Source of the DNA: Mangrovihabitans endophyticus
Lineage (GTDB): Bacteria > Actinomycetota > Actinomycetes > Mycobacteriales > Micromonosporaceae
Assembly (NCBI RefSeq): GCF_014646155.1
Contig: NZ_BMMX01000025.1
Span: 1 to 64,000, forward strand
DNA length: 64,000 nt
Direction of reading: 5' to 3'
Shown: positions 11,826 to 20,800 of the stretch, piece after piece
Numbering within the stretch: position 1 is the first letter of the stretch
Layout of the letters: each line of letters opens with the position of its first letter
Notes under the pieces: model-generated
The model's database searches: none
What the model was told of the DNA's origin: nothing
What the model saw: only the letters and a program-made list of their open reading frames with translations
Position numbers and translations under genes: made by a program

Positions 11826-12875
11826 TCAGCACCTGGGCCGGGCCGGGTCTCGGCGTGAGTAGTGTTCGGCGACCGCGGCGAAGGCGGCCTTGGGTTCCCA
11901 CGGGAGGCCGGGGAAGGTGTCGCCGGTGCGGCCTTCGAGGACTTTCACGATCCCGAGGCTGGCGAGATCGAGGTCGTCGCGGGGGTCACCGCCGGGCCGG
12001 TGGGGAAAACTGTGGAGCGCGAAGAGGTGGACGAAGGCGCTGTCGATGCCCTCGCTGTCGAAGATATGGAGCAGTTCACTCAGGTAAGTTGCTTGGCCGG
12101 CCTCGTCGCGCTCGTACGCTCCGTTGAGCCGCAGTGGTGCATGAGTGGCGGGGTCGTACTCGACGATCTCCATGCTGCGGGGGGCGATGTCACCCGCACC
12201 GCGCCACGTCGCCGTGCCGAAACCGGTGACGGCGACCGGCTTGGGTTGGGCGGCCAGGTTTCGCACGGCGTCGCGGAACTGGTCGGCCACCTCGGCGGAA
12301 CGGATGAGTTCGAGGGTCACGAAGTCGAACAGGTCCCAGTCGACTCCCTCGAACGGGATCGCCGCGTAGGTGACTTCTCCGTGGAAGCGTGCACGGATCG
12401 CGGCCACCGCGTCGCGGAGGAACCGGTCGAGCCGGGAACGGACCTCGGAGATCCGCTCGGCGCGTCCGGTCGGATCGGCCAGCAGCCGCCCCAAACGTTC
12501 GTCGATGCGGTCGCCGTCGATGAACCCACGGTTCATGATGCTCAGCTCAACCCCGGCGACGAACACCACCCGCGCGCCGGCCGCCCGCAGCCGCTCGGCT
12601 CGTTCGGCGCAGTCAAGCAGCAAACCGAGGACCTGGTCGGGTTGCAGATCCAGCGGGTACGGCGAGAACCAGACCTCCAGTCCAAGCTCGGCGGCCAGCC
12701 GGGCGGCGGACTCCAGGCGCTGCGGGTGTCCGCCGATGACGTGCACGGCATTGCAGTGCAGCTCATCCCGGATGATCGCCAGCTCGCGGCGAACCACGTC
12801 ACTGTCGAAGCGCTCCAGCGAGTCGACCCCGTCGATGAGAAAGCCCGTGTCGTAGGCGATGCCTTGCGCTCGCAT
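11826..12875 (-). CDS. TIM-barrel glycosyl-hydrolase-like protein of unknown role
   Basis: A 349-residue soluble protein. Sequences of this type are often labelled 'abortive infection protein' in actinomycete genomes, but I see no Abi membrane or HEPN domain. Features such as FDSDVVRRELAIIRDELHCNAVHV, EVWFSPYPLDL, VTYAAIPFEGVDWDLFD and PVAVTGFG look like successive strands of a (beta/alpha)8 hydrolase, and the C-terminus ends with LPWEPKAAFAAVAEHY. The ATG at 12875 fits the GGGAGG site better than ATG 12881. It is divergent from a TetR gene whose tandem operators lie between the two. Confidence 0.7.
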   Translation of the reverse strand: MRAQGIAYDTGFLIDGVDSLERFDSDVVRRELAIIRDELHCNAVHVIGGHPQRLESAARLAAELGLEVWFSPYPLDLQPDQVLGLLLDCAERAERLRAAGARVVFVAGVELSIMNRGFIDGDRIDERLGRLLADPTGRAERISEVRSRLDRFLRDAVAAIRARFHGEVTYAAIPFEGVDWDLFDFVTLELIRSAEVADQFRDAVRNLAAQPKPVAVTGFGTATWRGAGDIAPRSMEIVEYDPATHAPLRLNGAYERDEAGQATYLSELLHIFDSEGIDSAFVHLFALHSFPHRPGGDPRDDLDLASLGIVKVLEGRTGDTFPGLPWEPKAAFAAVAEHYSRRDPARPRC

Positions 12876-12927
12876 GTCCATTCCTCCCGGATTGCTTGGC
12901 GGTGCGGCGACATCAGGACGGTAGCAG

Positions 12928-12961
12928 AATATTGCGTGCACGCAATATTGCGTGGACGCAG
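12928..12961. promoter_or_regulatory. Tandem TetR operators in a divergent promoter
   Basis: The core TTGCGTGCACGCAA (12932-12945) lies inside a perfect 22-bp palindrome (12928-12949). It is followed 16 bp on by a near copy, TTGCGTGGACGCAG (12948-12961). Two half-overlapping dyads between tetR and the hydrolase-like gene indicate cooperative repression of both. Confidence 0.75.
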
Positions 12962-12976
12962 TTCATCTGCCATCGT

Positions 12977-13636
12977 GTGGTCGTGACCGGTGCACCAGGC
13001 CTGCGCGCACGGAAAAAGCGCGCCACCCGAGATGCCCTTCAGGAGGCGGCGCTGCGCTTGGCGTTGGCACGCGGCCCCGACAACGTCCGCGTCGAGGACA
13101 TCGCCGCGGCCGCAGGGGTCTCGCCCAGGACCTACAACAACTATTTCTCCAGCCGCGAGCAGGCGGTTGTCGCCGCCGTCGTCGGGGATCGCGCGGCACA
13201 GGTTGCGGCGGCCGTGGTCTCCCGCCCGGCCGAGGTCGGCGTCGCCGACGCCGTCATCGATGCCGTCGTCGCCCTGTATTCCGATTCGGACGACCACCCA
13301 CGCGACGCCTTACTGATGATCGCCAACAGTGCCGTCCTGCGCGCCTGCTACGTCGACACCATCACCATGATCGAGGGTCCGCTCACCGATGCTGTGATCG
13401 AACGCTGCGACCGCATCGGACGCTTGACTGCCCAGGTGCTGTCCGCCAGCGTCGGCGCGGCCGCCAAGATAGCCGTCCGGCAGTGGCTGCAAACCACGAG
13501 CGCACCGCCGTCGATGCCCGGTTTCGTCGTGCCGTCCGGATCGTTGCCCGACCTCGTCCGCGCCGCCCTGACCCCGCTCGCGCCGGCCTTCGATGCAGCC
13601 ACCACGCACTCAGCCCGCCGCCCGCCCGGCGCATGA
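12977..13636 (+). CDS. TetR-family regulator (divergent)
   Basis: A repressor of about 219 residues. The HTH lies near residues 18-62 (TRDALQEAALRLALARG...RVEDIAAAAGVSPRTYNNYFSSREQAV), with a C-terminal ligand domain. No ribosome-binding site precedes the GTG at 12977 or the alternative GTG at 12983, so a leaderless transcript is likely. The tandem dyads at 12928-12961 lie 16 bp upstream. The divergent hydrolase-like gene is the probable target. Confidence 0.88.
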   Translation: MVVTGAPGLRARKKRATRDALQEAALRLALARGPDNVRVEDIAAAAGVSPRTYNNYFSSREQAVVAAVVGDRAAQVAAAVVSRPAEVGVADAVIDAVVALYSDSDDHPRDALLMIANSAVLRACYVDTITMIEGPLTDAVIERCDRIGRLTAQVLSASVGAAAKIAVRQWLQTTSAPPSMPGFVVPSGSLPDLVRAALTPLAPAFDAATTHSARRPPGA

Positions 13637-13714
13637 CAGAGCCGTAGGCGTGGTGTGCCGGCCCGCCTCCGGCCCCTCGGCGCCACCCGCGGTACCGGGA
13701 GAGCGCGACCGTGT

Positions 13715-15400
13715 CTACTCGCGGAACTCGCCCGCCGGCCACGTGTCCGCGGACTCGTGCTTCTGCCGCTCCGCGTCGCGCAGTTCCACGCGCCGGATCT
13801 TCCCCGAAATCGTCTTCGGCAACTCGGCGAACTCGATCCGGCGGATCCGCGCGTACGGGGGCATGTGCTCGCGGCAATGCGCGAAGATCGCCTTCGCGGT
13901 CGCCTCGTCCGGTTGCCAGCCCTGCGCCAGCACCACGTAGGCCTTGGGCACCGCCAAGCGAACCGGGTCGGGCGACGGGACCACCGCCGCCTCCACCACC
14001 GCCTCGTGCTCGATCAGCACCGACTCCAGCTCGAACGGCGAGATCCGGTAGTCCGATGCCTTGAACACGTCATCGGTACGGCCCACGTAGGTGAGGTATC
14101 CGTCCGCGTCCCGGGACGCGATGTCGCCGGTGTGGTACCGGCTGCCCGCCATCCGCTCCGCGGTCAGGTCCGCGTCGCCGTGGTATCCGGTCATCAGGCC
14201 CACCGGCCGCGGATCCAGGTCCAGACAGATCTCGCCCTCATCGGCCGGCGCGCCGGTGAGCGGGTCGATCAACGACACGCGGTACCCCGGCACCGGGCGG
14301 CCCATCGAGCCCGCGCGCACCGGCTGCCCCGGCGTGTTGGCGATCTGCACGCACGTCTCGGTCTGCCCGTACCCGTCGCGGATCGTCACGTCCCACGCGT
14401 GGCGTACCCGCGCGATGACCTCCGGGTTGAGCGGCTCGCCGGCGCCCACCGCCAGCCGCGGCGGGGTGCGCAGCGCGGACAGGTCCGCCTGGATCAGCAT
14501 CCGCCACACGGTGGGCGGCGCGCAGAAGCTGGTGACCCCGCAACGTTGCATTTCGGACAGCAGCCGCCCCGGGTCGAACCGGGTGTAGTTGTGGATGAAC
14601 ACGCACGCCTGCGCGTTCCACGGGGCGAACACGTTGCTCCACGCGTGTTTCGCCCATCCCGGTGACGAGATGTTCAGGTGCACGTCGCCCGGCCGCAGGC
14701 CGATCCAGTACATCGTGGACAGATGACCCACCGGGTACGAGACGTGGGTGTGCTCGACGAGCTTCGGGCGCGCGGTGGTGCCGGAGGTGAAGTACAGCAG
14801 CAGGGTGTCGTCCGCGCGTGTGAGGCCGTCGGGCGTGAAGGACGCCTCCCGCCGGTACGCCTCCCGCAGGTTCAGCCAGCCGTCCACCGGCTCGCCCACG
14901 GCGATGTGGATGGCGTCCGTGCCGGCGAACTTGCCCGCGGCGGCCGAGGTGGCCACGACGTACCCGGCACCGCCGCGCGCCACCCGGTCGCGAGCGTCCG
15001 CGGGCCCGAGCAGCGGGGTCGCCGGAATGAGCACCGCGCCCAGTTTCATCACCCCCAGGATGGTGTCCCACAGCTCGACCTGATTGCCGAGCATCACCAC
15101 GATCCGGTCGCCGCGTGCCACACCCTGCTCGCGCAGCCACCCGGCCACCCGGTCGGATCGGCGGGACATCTGGGCGTACGAGAACTTCTGCTCGGAGCCG
15201 TCCTCCTCGACGATCCACAGTGCCGGATCGTCGTTGCCGTCGGCGATGACGTCGAACCAGTCCAGCGCCCAGTTGAAGGTGTCCAGCCGCGGCCACGCGA
15301 AATCCGCATACGCTCGGTCGTGGTCCGCGCCGTGGGTCAGCAGAAAGTCGCGTGCCGCGCGGAAAGCCGCCGCATCCCGAGTGCTCATGGGCGCGCTCAC
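13715..15400 (-). CDS. Acyl-CoA synthetase, medium-chain (ACSM)-like
   Basis: A 561-residue adenylate-forming enzyme activating a carboxylic acid with ATP and CoA. Core motifs are LLLYFTSGTTARPK (P-loop-like A3), DGYGQTETC (A5), YHTGD (A7), DDVFKASDYRISPFELE (A8 hinge) and the C-terminal PKTISGKIRR containing the catalytic lysine. The overall pattern, including the AWPRLDTFNWALDWFD start, matches the acetyl/medium-chain acyl-CoA synthetase branch. The GTG start overlaps the preceding synthetase gene stop as GTGA (15397-15400), so the two are translationally coupled. Confidence 0.9.
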   Translation of the reverse strand: MSAPMSTRDAAAFRAARDFLLTHGADHDRAYADFAWPRLDTFNWALDWFDVIADGNDDPALWIVEEDGSEQKFSYAQMSRRSDRVAGWLREQGVARGDRIVVMLGNQVELWDTILGVMKLGAVLIPATPLLGPADARDRVARGGAGYVVATSAAAGKFAGTDAIHIAVGEPVDGWLNLREAYRREASFTPDGLTRADDTLLLYFTSGTTARPKLVEHTHVSYPVGHLSTMYWIGLRPGDVHLNISSPGWAKHAWSNVFAPWNAQACVFIHNYTRFDPGRLLSEMQRCGVTSFCAPPTVWRMLIQADLSALRTPPRLAVGAGEPLNPEVIARVRHAWDVTIRDGYGQTETCVQIANTPGQPVRAGSMGRPVPGYRVSLIDPLTGAPADEGEICLDLDPRPVGLMTGYHGDADLTAERMAGSRYHTGDIASRDADGYLTYVGRTDDVFKASDYRISPFELESVLIEHEAVVEAAVVPSPDPVRLAVPKAYVVLAQGWQPDEATAKAIFAHCREHMPPYARIRRIEFAELPKTISGKIRRVELRDAERQKHESADTWPAGEFRE

Positions 15401-17019
15401 GCGGTCGCGGACGGCACGCCGCCCAGGTCCAGGATGCCGATCGCCTCTTCGCGCATCTCCACCTTGCGCACCTTTCCGGTCACCGTCATCGGGAACCCGT
15501 CCACCACATGCACGTAGCGCGGCACCTTGTAGTGCGCCAGCCGCCCGGCGCAGAACTCCTGCACCGCCGCCGCGGTCAGCGGCTGCGCGCCCGCGCGCAT
15601 CACCACCCAGGCCATCAGCTCCTCGCCGTACTTGGCGTCCGGCACGCCGATCACCTGCACGTCGGTGATGTCCGGATGGGTGTAGAGGAACTCCTCCACC
15701 TCGCGCGGGTACACGTTCTCGCCGCCCCGGATCACCAGGTCCTTGATGCGGCCGACGATGTTGACGTACCCGTCGTCGTCCATGGTCGCCAGGTCACCGG
15801 TGTGCATCCACCGTCCCCGGTCAATCGCCTCCGCGGTGGCCTCCGGCTGCCCCCAGTACCCGAGCATCACCGAATATCCGCGGGTGCACAGTTCGCCCGG
15901 TTCGCCGCGCGGCATCACCAGACCGCTCGCCGGGTCGACCACCTTGGACTCCAGGTGCGGCATCACCCGTCCGACCGTCTCGGTGCGCCGGGCCAGGCTG
16001 TCGTCGACGCGGGTCATCGTGGACACCGGGGACGTCTCGGTCATGCCGTAACAGATGGCCACCTCGGTCATGTGCATCTCGGCGACCACCCGCTTCATCA
16101 CCTCGACCGGGCACGGCGACCCGGCCATGATGCCGGTGCGCAGGCTGGACAGGTCGTACGAGCCGAAGTCCGGCAGGCCCAACTCGGCGATGAACATGGT
16201 CGGCACCCCGTACAGCGAGGTGACCCGTTCGGCGGCGACGGCGGCCAGCGTGGCAGCAGGGTCGAAGCCGGGCGCGGGCAGCACGATGCACGCGCCGTGC
16301 GAGATGGCGCCGAGGCTGCCCATCACCATGCCGAAGCAGTGGTAGAGCGGCACCGGCAGGCACACCCGGTCCTCGTGGGTGTAGCCGATCAGCTCCCCGA
16401 CGAAGTAGCCGTTGTTGAGGATGTTGTGGTGCGACAGCGTGGCGCCCTTGGGGAAGCCGGTGGTGCCCGAGGTGTACTGGATGTTGATCGGGTCGTCGAA
16501 GGCGAGCGTGGCGGCGCGGCCCGCCAGGTCGGCCGGGTCGCCGTCGAAGGCGGCCAGCTCGGCCCACTGCGGCGAGCCGATGAACACCACGTCGGCGAAA
16601 CCGATCGCGCCGACCATCTCGCGATAGTCGCTGGTCTTGTGCGATTCCGCGCTGATCAGCAGGGACATGCCCGACTGCTGGACGACGAATTCCAGTTCGT
16701 GCGTGCGGTATGCCGGATTGACGTTGACCAGGATCGCCCCGATCTTGGCCGTGGCGTACTGCGTGATCACCCATTCCGCGCAGTTCGGCGCCCAGATGCC
16801 GACCCGGTCACCGGCGGCCACGCCGCGGGCCATCAGCCCCAGCGCGACCCGGTCGACCACCTCGTTGAGCTGCGCGTACGTCCATCGCCGGCCGGAGGCC
16901 ACGTCGACCAGCGCTTCCCGCTCGCCGTACCGGGCCACCGACCGCTCCAGGTTGGCGCCGATGGTCTCGCCGAGCAGCGGCACGTCGCCGACTCCGGAGG
17001 CGTAAGAGAGCTGTCGCAT
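15397..17019 (-). CDS. Acyl-CoA synthetase, FadD-like
   Basis: A 540-residue member of the AMP-binding superfamily: INIQYTSGTTGFPKGA, ICYGMTETSP, WMHTGDLA, GRIKDLVIRGGENVYPREVEE, and Lys in the MTVTGKVRK C-terminal motif. It resembles the FadD3/AMP-dependent ligases used for fatty or branched acids. First gene of a two-synthetase operon. It is divergent from a RamA-like regulator with a perfect C/G palindrome in the shared promoter. Confidence 0.92.
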   Translation of the reverse strand: MRQLSYASGVGDVPLLGETIGANLERSVARYGEREALVDVASGRRWTYAQLNEVVDRVALGLMARGVAAGDRVGIWAPNCAEWVITQYATAKIGAILVNVNPAYRTHELEFVVQQSGMSLLISAESHKTSDYREMVGAIGFADVVFIGSPQWAELAAFDGDPADLAGRAATLAFDDPINIQYTSGTTGFPKGATLSHHNILNNGYFVGELIGYTHEDRVCLPVPLYHCFGMVMGSLGAISHGACIVLPAPGFDPAATLAAVAAERVTSLYGVPTMFIAELGLPDFGSYDLSSLRTGIMAGSPCPVEVMKRVVAEMHMTEVAICYGMTETSPVSTMTRVDDSLARRTETVGRVMPHLESKVVDPASGLVMPRGEPGELCTRGYSVMLGYWGQPEATAEAIDRGRWMHTGDLATMDDDGYVNIVGRIKDLVIRGGENVYPREVEEFLYTHPDITDVQVIGVPDAKYGEELMAWVVMRAGAQPLTAAAVQEFCAGRLAHYKVPRYVHVVDGFPMTVTGKVRKVEMREEAIGILDLGGVPSATA

Positions 17020-17054
17020 TCCGGCAGCATGATCCCGCTCCGCCGGAACGGGCT

Positions 17055-17070
17055 ACCCCCGTACGGGGGT
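17055..17070. promoter_or_regulatory. RamA-type operator candidate
   Basis: ACCCCCGTACGGGGGT is a perfect 16-bp palindrome in the 71-bp gap between the divergent synthetase and GAF/LuxR genes. The C-run/G-run form matches the AC4-5 and G4-6 half-sites recognised by corynebacterial RamA. A second inverted repeat, TTCCGGC/GCCGGAA (17019-17025 and 17042-17048), flanks it on the synthetase side. Confidence 0.6.
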
Positions 17071-17090
17071 GCGCGTGACATGCTTGCCAC

Positions 17091-17978
17091 ATGACGGAAA
17101 CACCCGGCGACCAGGACGTTCTGCACGTCGCCCTGAGCCGGATCCGTCAGATCACCGCTCTTCCGGTGGCCTTCGGCGGAACGGTGGCCGCCGTGGGCGG
17201 TGCGGCGCGGCCGGTCCGGTCGCCGCGCTCGGCCGTGTCCCTGCGGCTGACCGAGTGCGCCGGCACGGTCACCGGGGCGCTGCCCGGCCTGCGCATCGTC
17301 GCCGGCGCGGGGCTCGGCGGGCGCGTCCTGCTCACCGGGCAGCCCGGCAACGTCACCGATTACGCCGTCGACCCGCGGATCAGTCACGAGTACGACGGGC
17401 CCGTCTCATGCGAAGGGCTGCGCGCCATCGCCGCGGTTCCGGTCGCCGTGGGCGGCGAGGTGCTCGGCCTGCTGTACGCGGGGACCCGCGAACCGCTGGC
17501 GGTGGGTGAGCGCGCCCAGGACGCCATGCGGCGGGTGGCCGCGCACGCCGGCACCGAATGGGCCGTACGCCGCGAGGTGCGCCGCCGGATCACCCACCTG
17601 GAGACCGCGGCACTGCGCCGCGAGGCTCGGGACCTGCCCACTGCTGCCGAGCGGGAGGAGCTGCGCCAGGCGCACGCGGACCTGCGGTCGATCGCCCAGG
17701 AGGTCACCGACCCTGCGGTACGCGCCCGGCTGCACGCCGTGTGCGACCGGCTGGCCGGTGCCGGACGGGCGCCGGCCACGCCCAACCCGCTGTCGCCGCG
17801 GGAACTGGACGTGCTGGCCATGGTGGCGGTCGGGTGCAGCAACGCGGAGACCGCCCGCCGCCTGGGCATCCTGCCGGAGACGGCGAAGAGCTATCTGCGC
17901 AGCGCCACCCGCAAGCTGGGCACGCACGGACGGATGGACACCGTGGTGACCGCACGACGGCACGGGTACCTGCCGTAG
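17091..17978 (+). CDS. GAF-LuxR transcriptional regulator, RamA-like
   Basis: A 295-residue regulator. The N-terminal GAF-like sensor (about 15-155) ends with GLRAIAAVPVAVGGEVLGLLYAG, followed by a helical linker. The C-terminal LuxR HTH (about 228-290) reads LSPRELDVLAMVAVGCSNAETARRLG...TAKSYLRSATRKLG. The layout equals RamA of Corynebacterium, a regulator of acetate and carbon metabolism; orthology is inferred. It is divergent from two acyl-CoA synthetases and probably controls them through the palindrome at 17055-17070. Confidence 0.82.
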   Translation: MTETPGDQDVLHVALSRIRQITALPVAFGGTVAAVGGAARPVRSPRSAVSLRLTECAGTVTGALPGLRIVAGAGLGGRVLLTGQPGNVTDYAVDPRISHEYDGPVSCEGLRAIAAVPVAVGGEVLGLLYAGTREPLAVGERAQDAMRRVAAHAGTEWAVRREVRRRITHLETAALRREARDLPTAAEREELRQAHADLRSIAQEVTDPAVRARLHAVCDRLAGAGRAPATPNPLSPRELDVLAMVAVGCSNAETARRLGILPETAKSYLRSATRKLGTHGRMDTVVTARRHGYLP

Positions 17979-18049
17979 GCCGTCGTTCGTCGTCCCGGCC
18001 GAGCCGAGTTCGCCGAGCGGCACGCGATGATCGGGTTATGGTCGGCACC

Positions 18050-19096
18050 ATGTCGATGCGCCGCGTGATGGTGACCGCCGAGGGTGTTCGCGTGACGCGG
18101 GCGGAGGTGCCCCGGCCTGCGCCGGGTGAGGCGCTGGTGCGCACGGTGGTGGCCGGGGTCTGCGGTTCGGATGTGCACGCGTGGCATGGCCGGCATCCGT
18201 TCGTCAGCCTGCCGTACGCGCCGGGGCACGAGGTCTGCGGCGTGGTGGTCGACGGGGATCTGCCCGCCGGACGCCGGGTGACGGTGGAGCCGGACCTGCC
18301 GTGCTGGACGTGCAAGCAGTGCCTGGCCGCTCGGCAGAACCTGTGCGAGCGGTTGCGGTTCTTCGGCTGCGCCCACGATCAGGGCGGGATGGCGGACTTC
18401 TTCACCATCGACGTGCGCCGCCTGCACACGGTGCCGGACGATCTCGACTGGCGCACCGCCGCCCTGATCGAGCCGTTGTCCACCCCGATGCACGCGATCC
18501 GGCTCGCCGAGGGCGTCCGCGGGCGCACCGTGGCGATCCTCGGCGCCGGCACCATCGGACTGCTGTTGCTGCGTGCGGCGCGGGCGCAGGGCGCGAAGCG
18601 GATCGTGGTGACCGCCCGCTCGACGGCCAACCGGGAACGGGCGATGCGGTTCGGCGCGGACGCGGCGGTGCCGACCGACGCCGATCAGGTGCGGGACGCG
18701 CTGGGTGAGAGCGCGGACGTGGTCTTCGACTGCGTGGCCGCTCCGGAGACGGTGCCGGCGGCGATCGCGATGGCGAACAAGGGCGGCACCGTGGTGGTGG
18801 TCGGCGTGCCTGCCGGCGAGGTCCGCGTTCCGCTGCCGATGCTGCAGGACAGCCAGATCCGCGTGCAGGGCAGCGCCACGTACCTGCCGGAGGATTATGC
18901 GGACGCGATGGCGATGCTCGGCGCCGGAACGGTGTCCGCGGCCGATTTCGTCACCGCGGTGCATCCGCTGTCCGACGCCGCGTCCGCGTTCGCCGACGCG
19001 GAGCGCGGCGCTCAGATCAAGGTGCTGATCGCGCCGGATCCCGCGGAACTCTCACCGCTGCCGGAACCGGCCCGCGGTGCGAGGATGGCCGCATGA
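18050..19096 (+). CDS. Zinc-dependent medium-chain alcohol dehydrogenase
   Basis: A protein of about 348 residues. GVCGSDVHAWHG and GHEVCG hold catalytic-zinc ligands, CWTCKQCLAARQNLC is the structural-zinc lobe, and ILGAGTIGLLLL binds NAD(P). The family oxidises alcohols or polyols such as threonine or sorbitol; the substrate is unknown. Starts at 18038, 18050 and 18056 are all in frame and none has a clear ribosome-binding site. The stop overlaps the start of the GMC oxidoreductase (ATGA at 19093-19096), so both may act in one oxidation pathway. Confidence 0.88.
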   Translation: MSMRRVMVTAEGVRVTRAEVPRPAPGEALVRTVVAGVCGSDVHAWHGRHPFVSLPYAPGHEVCGVVVDGDLPAGRRVTVEPDLPCWTCKQCLAARQNLCERLRFFGCAHDQGGMADFFTIDVRRLHTVPDDLDWRTAALIEPLSTPMHAIRLAEGVRGRTVAILGAGTIGLLLLRAARAQGAKRIVVTARSTANRERAMRFGADAAVPTDADQVRDALGESADVVFDCVAAPETVPAAIAMANKGGTVVVVGVPAGEVRVPLPMLQDSQIRVQGSATYLPEDYADAMAMLGAGTVSAADFVTAVHPLSDAASAFADAERGAQIKVLIAPDPAELSPLPEPARGARMAA

Positions 19097-20760
19097 TGCG
19101 GTACGACGTCGTGGTCGTGGGCAGCGGTTTCGGCGGCAGTGTGAGCGCACTCCGGCTGGCCGAGAAGGGCTACCGGGTCGCCGTGCTGGAGGCCGGCCGC
19201 CGGTTCACCCCGCAGACGCTGCCGAGGACGTCGTGGGATCTGCGCAACTTCCTCTGGGCGCCACGCCTGGGACTGCGCGGCATCCAGCGGATCACGTGGC
19301 TGTCGCAGGTGGTGGTGCTGTCCGCGGCCGGGGTCGGCGGCGGCTCGCTGGTCTACGCGAACACGCTGTACCGGCCGCCGCCGGCCTTCTTCGCCGATCC
19401 GCACTGGGCGGGCATCGCCGACTGGGCGGACGAGCTGGCGCCGCACTACGACCAGGCCGCCCGGATGCTGGGCGCGACGACGCAGCCCACGATGACCCCG
19501 GCCGACGAGGTGATCGCGTCGGTGGCGGCGGACATGGGTGCCGGGGACACGTTCCGGCGTACGCCGGTGGGGGTCTTCTTCGGCACGCCGGGGGTGACCG
19601 TGCCGGACCCGTACTTCGGCGGCGCCGGGCCGGACCGCACCGGTTGCCTGCAGTGTGGCGACTGCATGATCGGCTGCCGGCACGGCGCGAAGAACCGCCT
19701 GGACCTGAACTATCTGCACCTGGCCGAGCGGGCCGGCGCGGTGATCCGGCCGGACACCGAGGTCACCTCGCTGCGTCCGGGCGGCGACGGCTGGCTGATC
19801 GGCGACGACGTGACCGCCCGGCAGGTGGTGCTCTCCGCAGGCGCGCTGGGCACCCAGCGGCTGCTGCACGCGATGCGCGACACCGGCGTGCTGCCCCTGC
19901 TGTCGCCGCGGCTGGGCGAGCTGACGCGGACGAATTCGGAGGCGCTGCTCGGCGCGCAGACCCGCACGGTTCCGGACCCGCCGTATTCCACCGGCGTGGC
20001 CATCACCTCGTCGTTCCACCCGCAGGACGGCACGCACATCGAGCCGGTCCGGTACGGGCCGGGCAGCAACGCCATGGGCCTGTTGTCCACGCTGCTGGTG
20101 GACGGCGGCGGGCGCCTGCCGCGCCCGCTGCGCTTTCTCGGCGAGGCGCTGCGCCACCCGGTCCTGTTCGTGCGGTCGCTGTCGGTGCGCCGATGGAGCG
20201 AACGCACCATCATCGCCCTGGTCATGCAGTCGGTGGACAACTCGCTGACGGTGCACCGCACGCGGCGCGGCCGGCTGGTGGGCGGTCTCGGCCACGGGCC
20301 TGCGAACCCGACGTGGATCCCGGCCGGCCACGAGGCGGTCCGGCGCATCGCGGACAAGATCGGCGGCGACCCGGGCGGGACGGTGGGCGACGTGTTCGAC
20401 ATCCCGATGACGGCGCACATCCTGGGCGGCGCCATCATCGGCGACTCGCCGGACACCGGCGTGGTGGACGCGTATCACCGGGTGTACGGATATCCGGGAC
20501 TGCATATTGCGGATGGTTCGGTGATTCCGGCAAATCTCGGGGTGAATCCCTCCCTGACCATCACCGCGCTTGCCGAACGAGCGATGTCGATGTGGCCCGG
20601 CAACGGCGATCCTGACCCGCGGCCGCCGGTCGGTGCGCCGTACGTGCGCGTGGCCGCGGTGTCGCCGCGCTCGCCCGCGGTCCCCGCGCACGCTCCGGCC
20701 GCGCTGCGCATCGGCACACCGCCCACCGGGACACCGCGCACCGTCCCGCCGCCGGGTTGA
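19093..20760 (+). CDS. GMC-family FAD oxidoreductase with cysteine cluster
   Basis: A 555-residue flavoprotein. VVVGSGFGGSVSAL (about 7-20) binds FAD; the GMC-type C-terminus has AHILGGAIIGDS and IADGSVIPANLGVNPSLTITALAER. Cys185, 188, 191 and 195 form a CxxCxxCxxxC cluster followed by RHGAKN, as in mycobacterial ChoD-type cholesterol-oxidase-like proteins; this could hold a metal or Fe-S cluster. The substrate may be a sterol or other alcohol. The last 40 residues are Pro/Ala-rich and probably disordered. It is coupled to the upstream alcohol dehydrogenase. Confidence 0.9.
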   Translation: MMRYDVVVVGSGFGGSVSALRLAEKGYRVAVLEAGRRFTPQTLPRTSWDLRNFLWAPRLGLRGIQRITWLSQVVVLSAAGVGGGSLVYANTLYRPPPAFFADPHWAGIADWADELAPHYDQAARMLGATTQPTMTPADEVIASVAADMGAGDTFRRTPVGVFFGTPGVTVPDPYFGGAGPDRTGCLQCGDCMIGCRHGAKNRLDLNYLHLAERAGAVIRPDTEVTSLRPGGDGWLIGDDVTARQVVLSAGALGTQRLLHAMRDTGVLPLLSPRLGELTRTNSEALLGAQTRTVPDPPYSTGVAITSSFHPQDGTHIEPVRYGPGSNAMGLLSTLLVDGGGRLPRPLRFLGEALRHPVLFVRSLSVRRWSERTIIALVMQSVDNSLTVHRTRRGRLVGGLGHGPANPTWIPAGHEAVRRIADKIGGDPGGTVGDVFDIPMTAHILGGAIIGDSPDTGVVDAYHRVYGYPGLHIADGSVIPANLGVNPSLTITALAERAMSMWPGNGDPDPRPPVGAPYVRVAAVSPRSPAVPAHAPAALRIGTPPTGTPRTVPPPG

Positions 20761-20800
20761 TCGGCGACGGGACGGGCCGTGTGTGTCCACTGTGGTGAGA

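Noticed and set aside
11826..12875. Phage-defence (abortive infection) role for this gene
   Set aside because: The common label is not backed by any Abi-type domain in the sequence; it looks like a TIM-barrel hydrolase.
3940..20760. Polyketide or lipid natural-product cluster (desaturase, SDRs, acyl-CoA ligases, exporter)
   Set aside because: No PKS, NRPS or terpene synthase genes, and the genes fall in separate operons.
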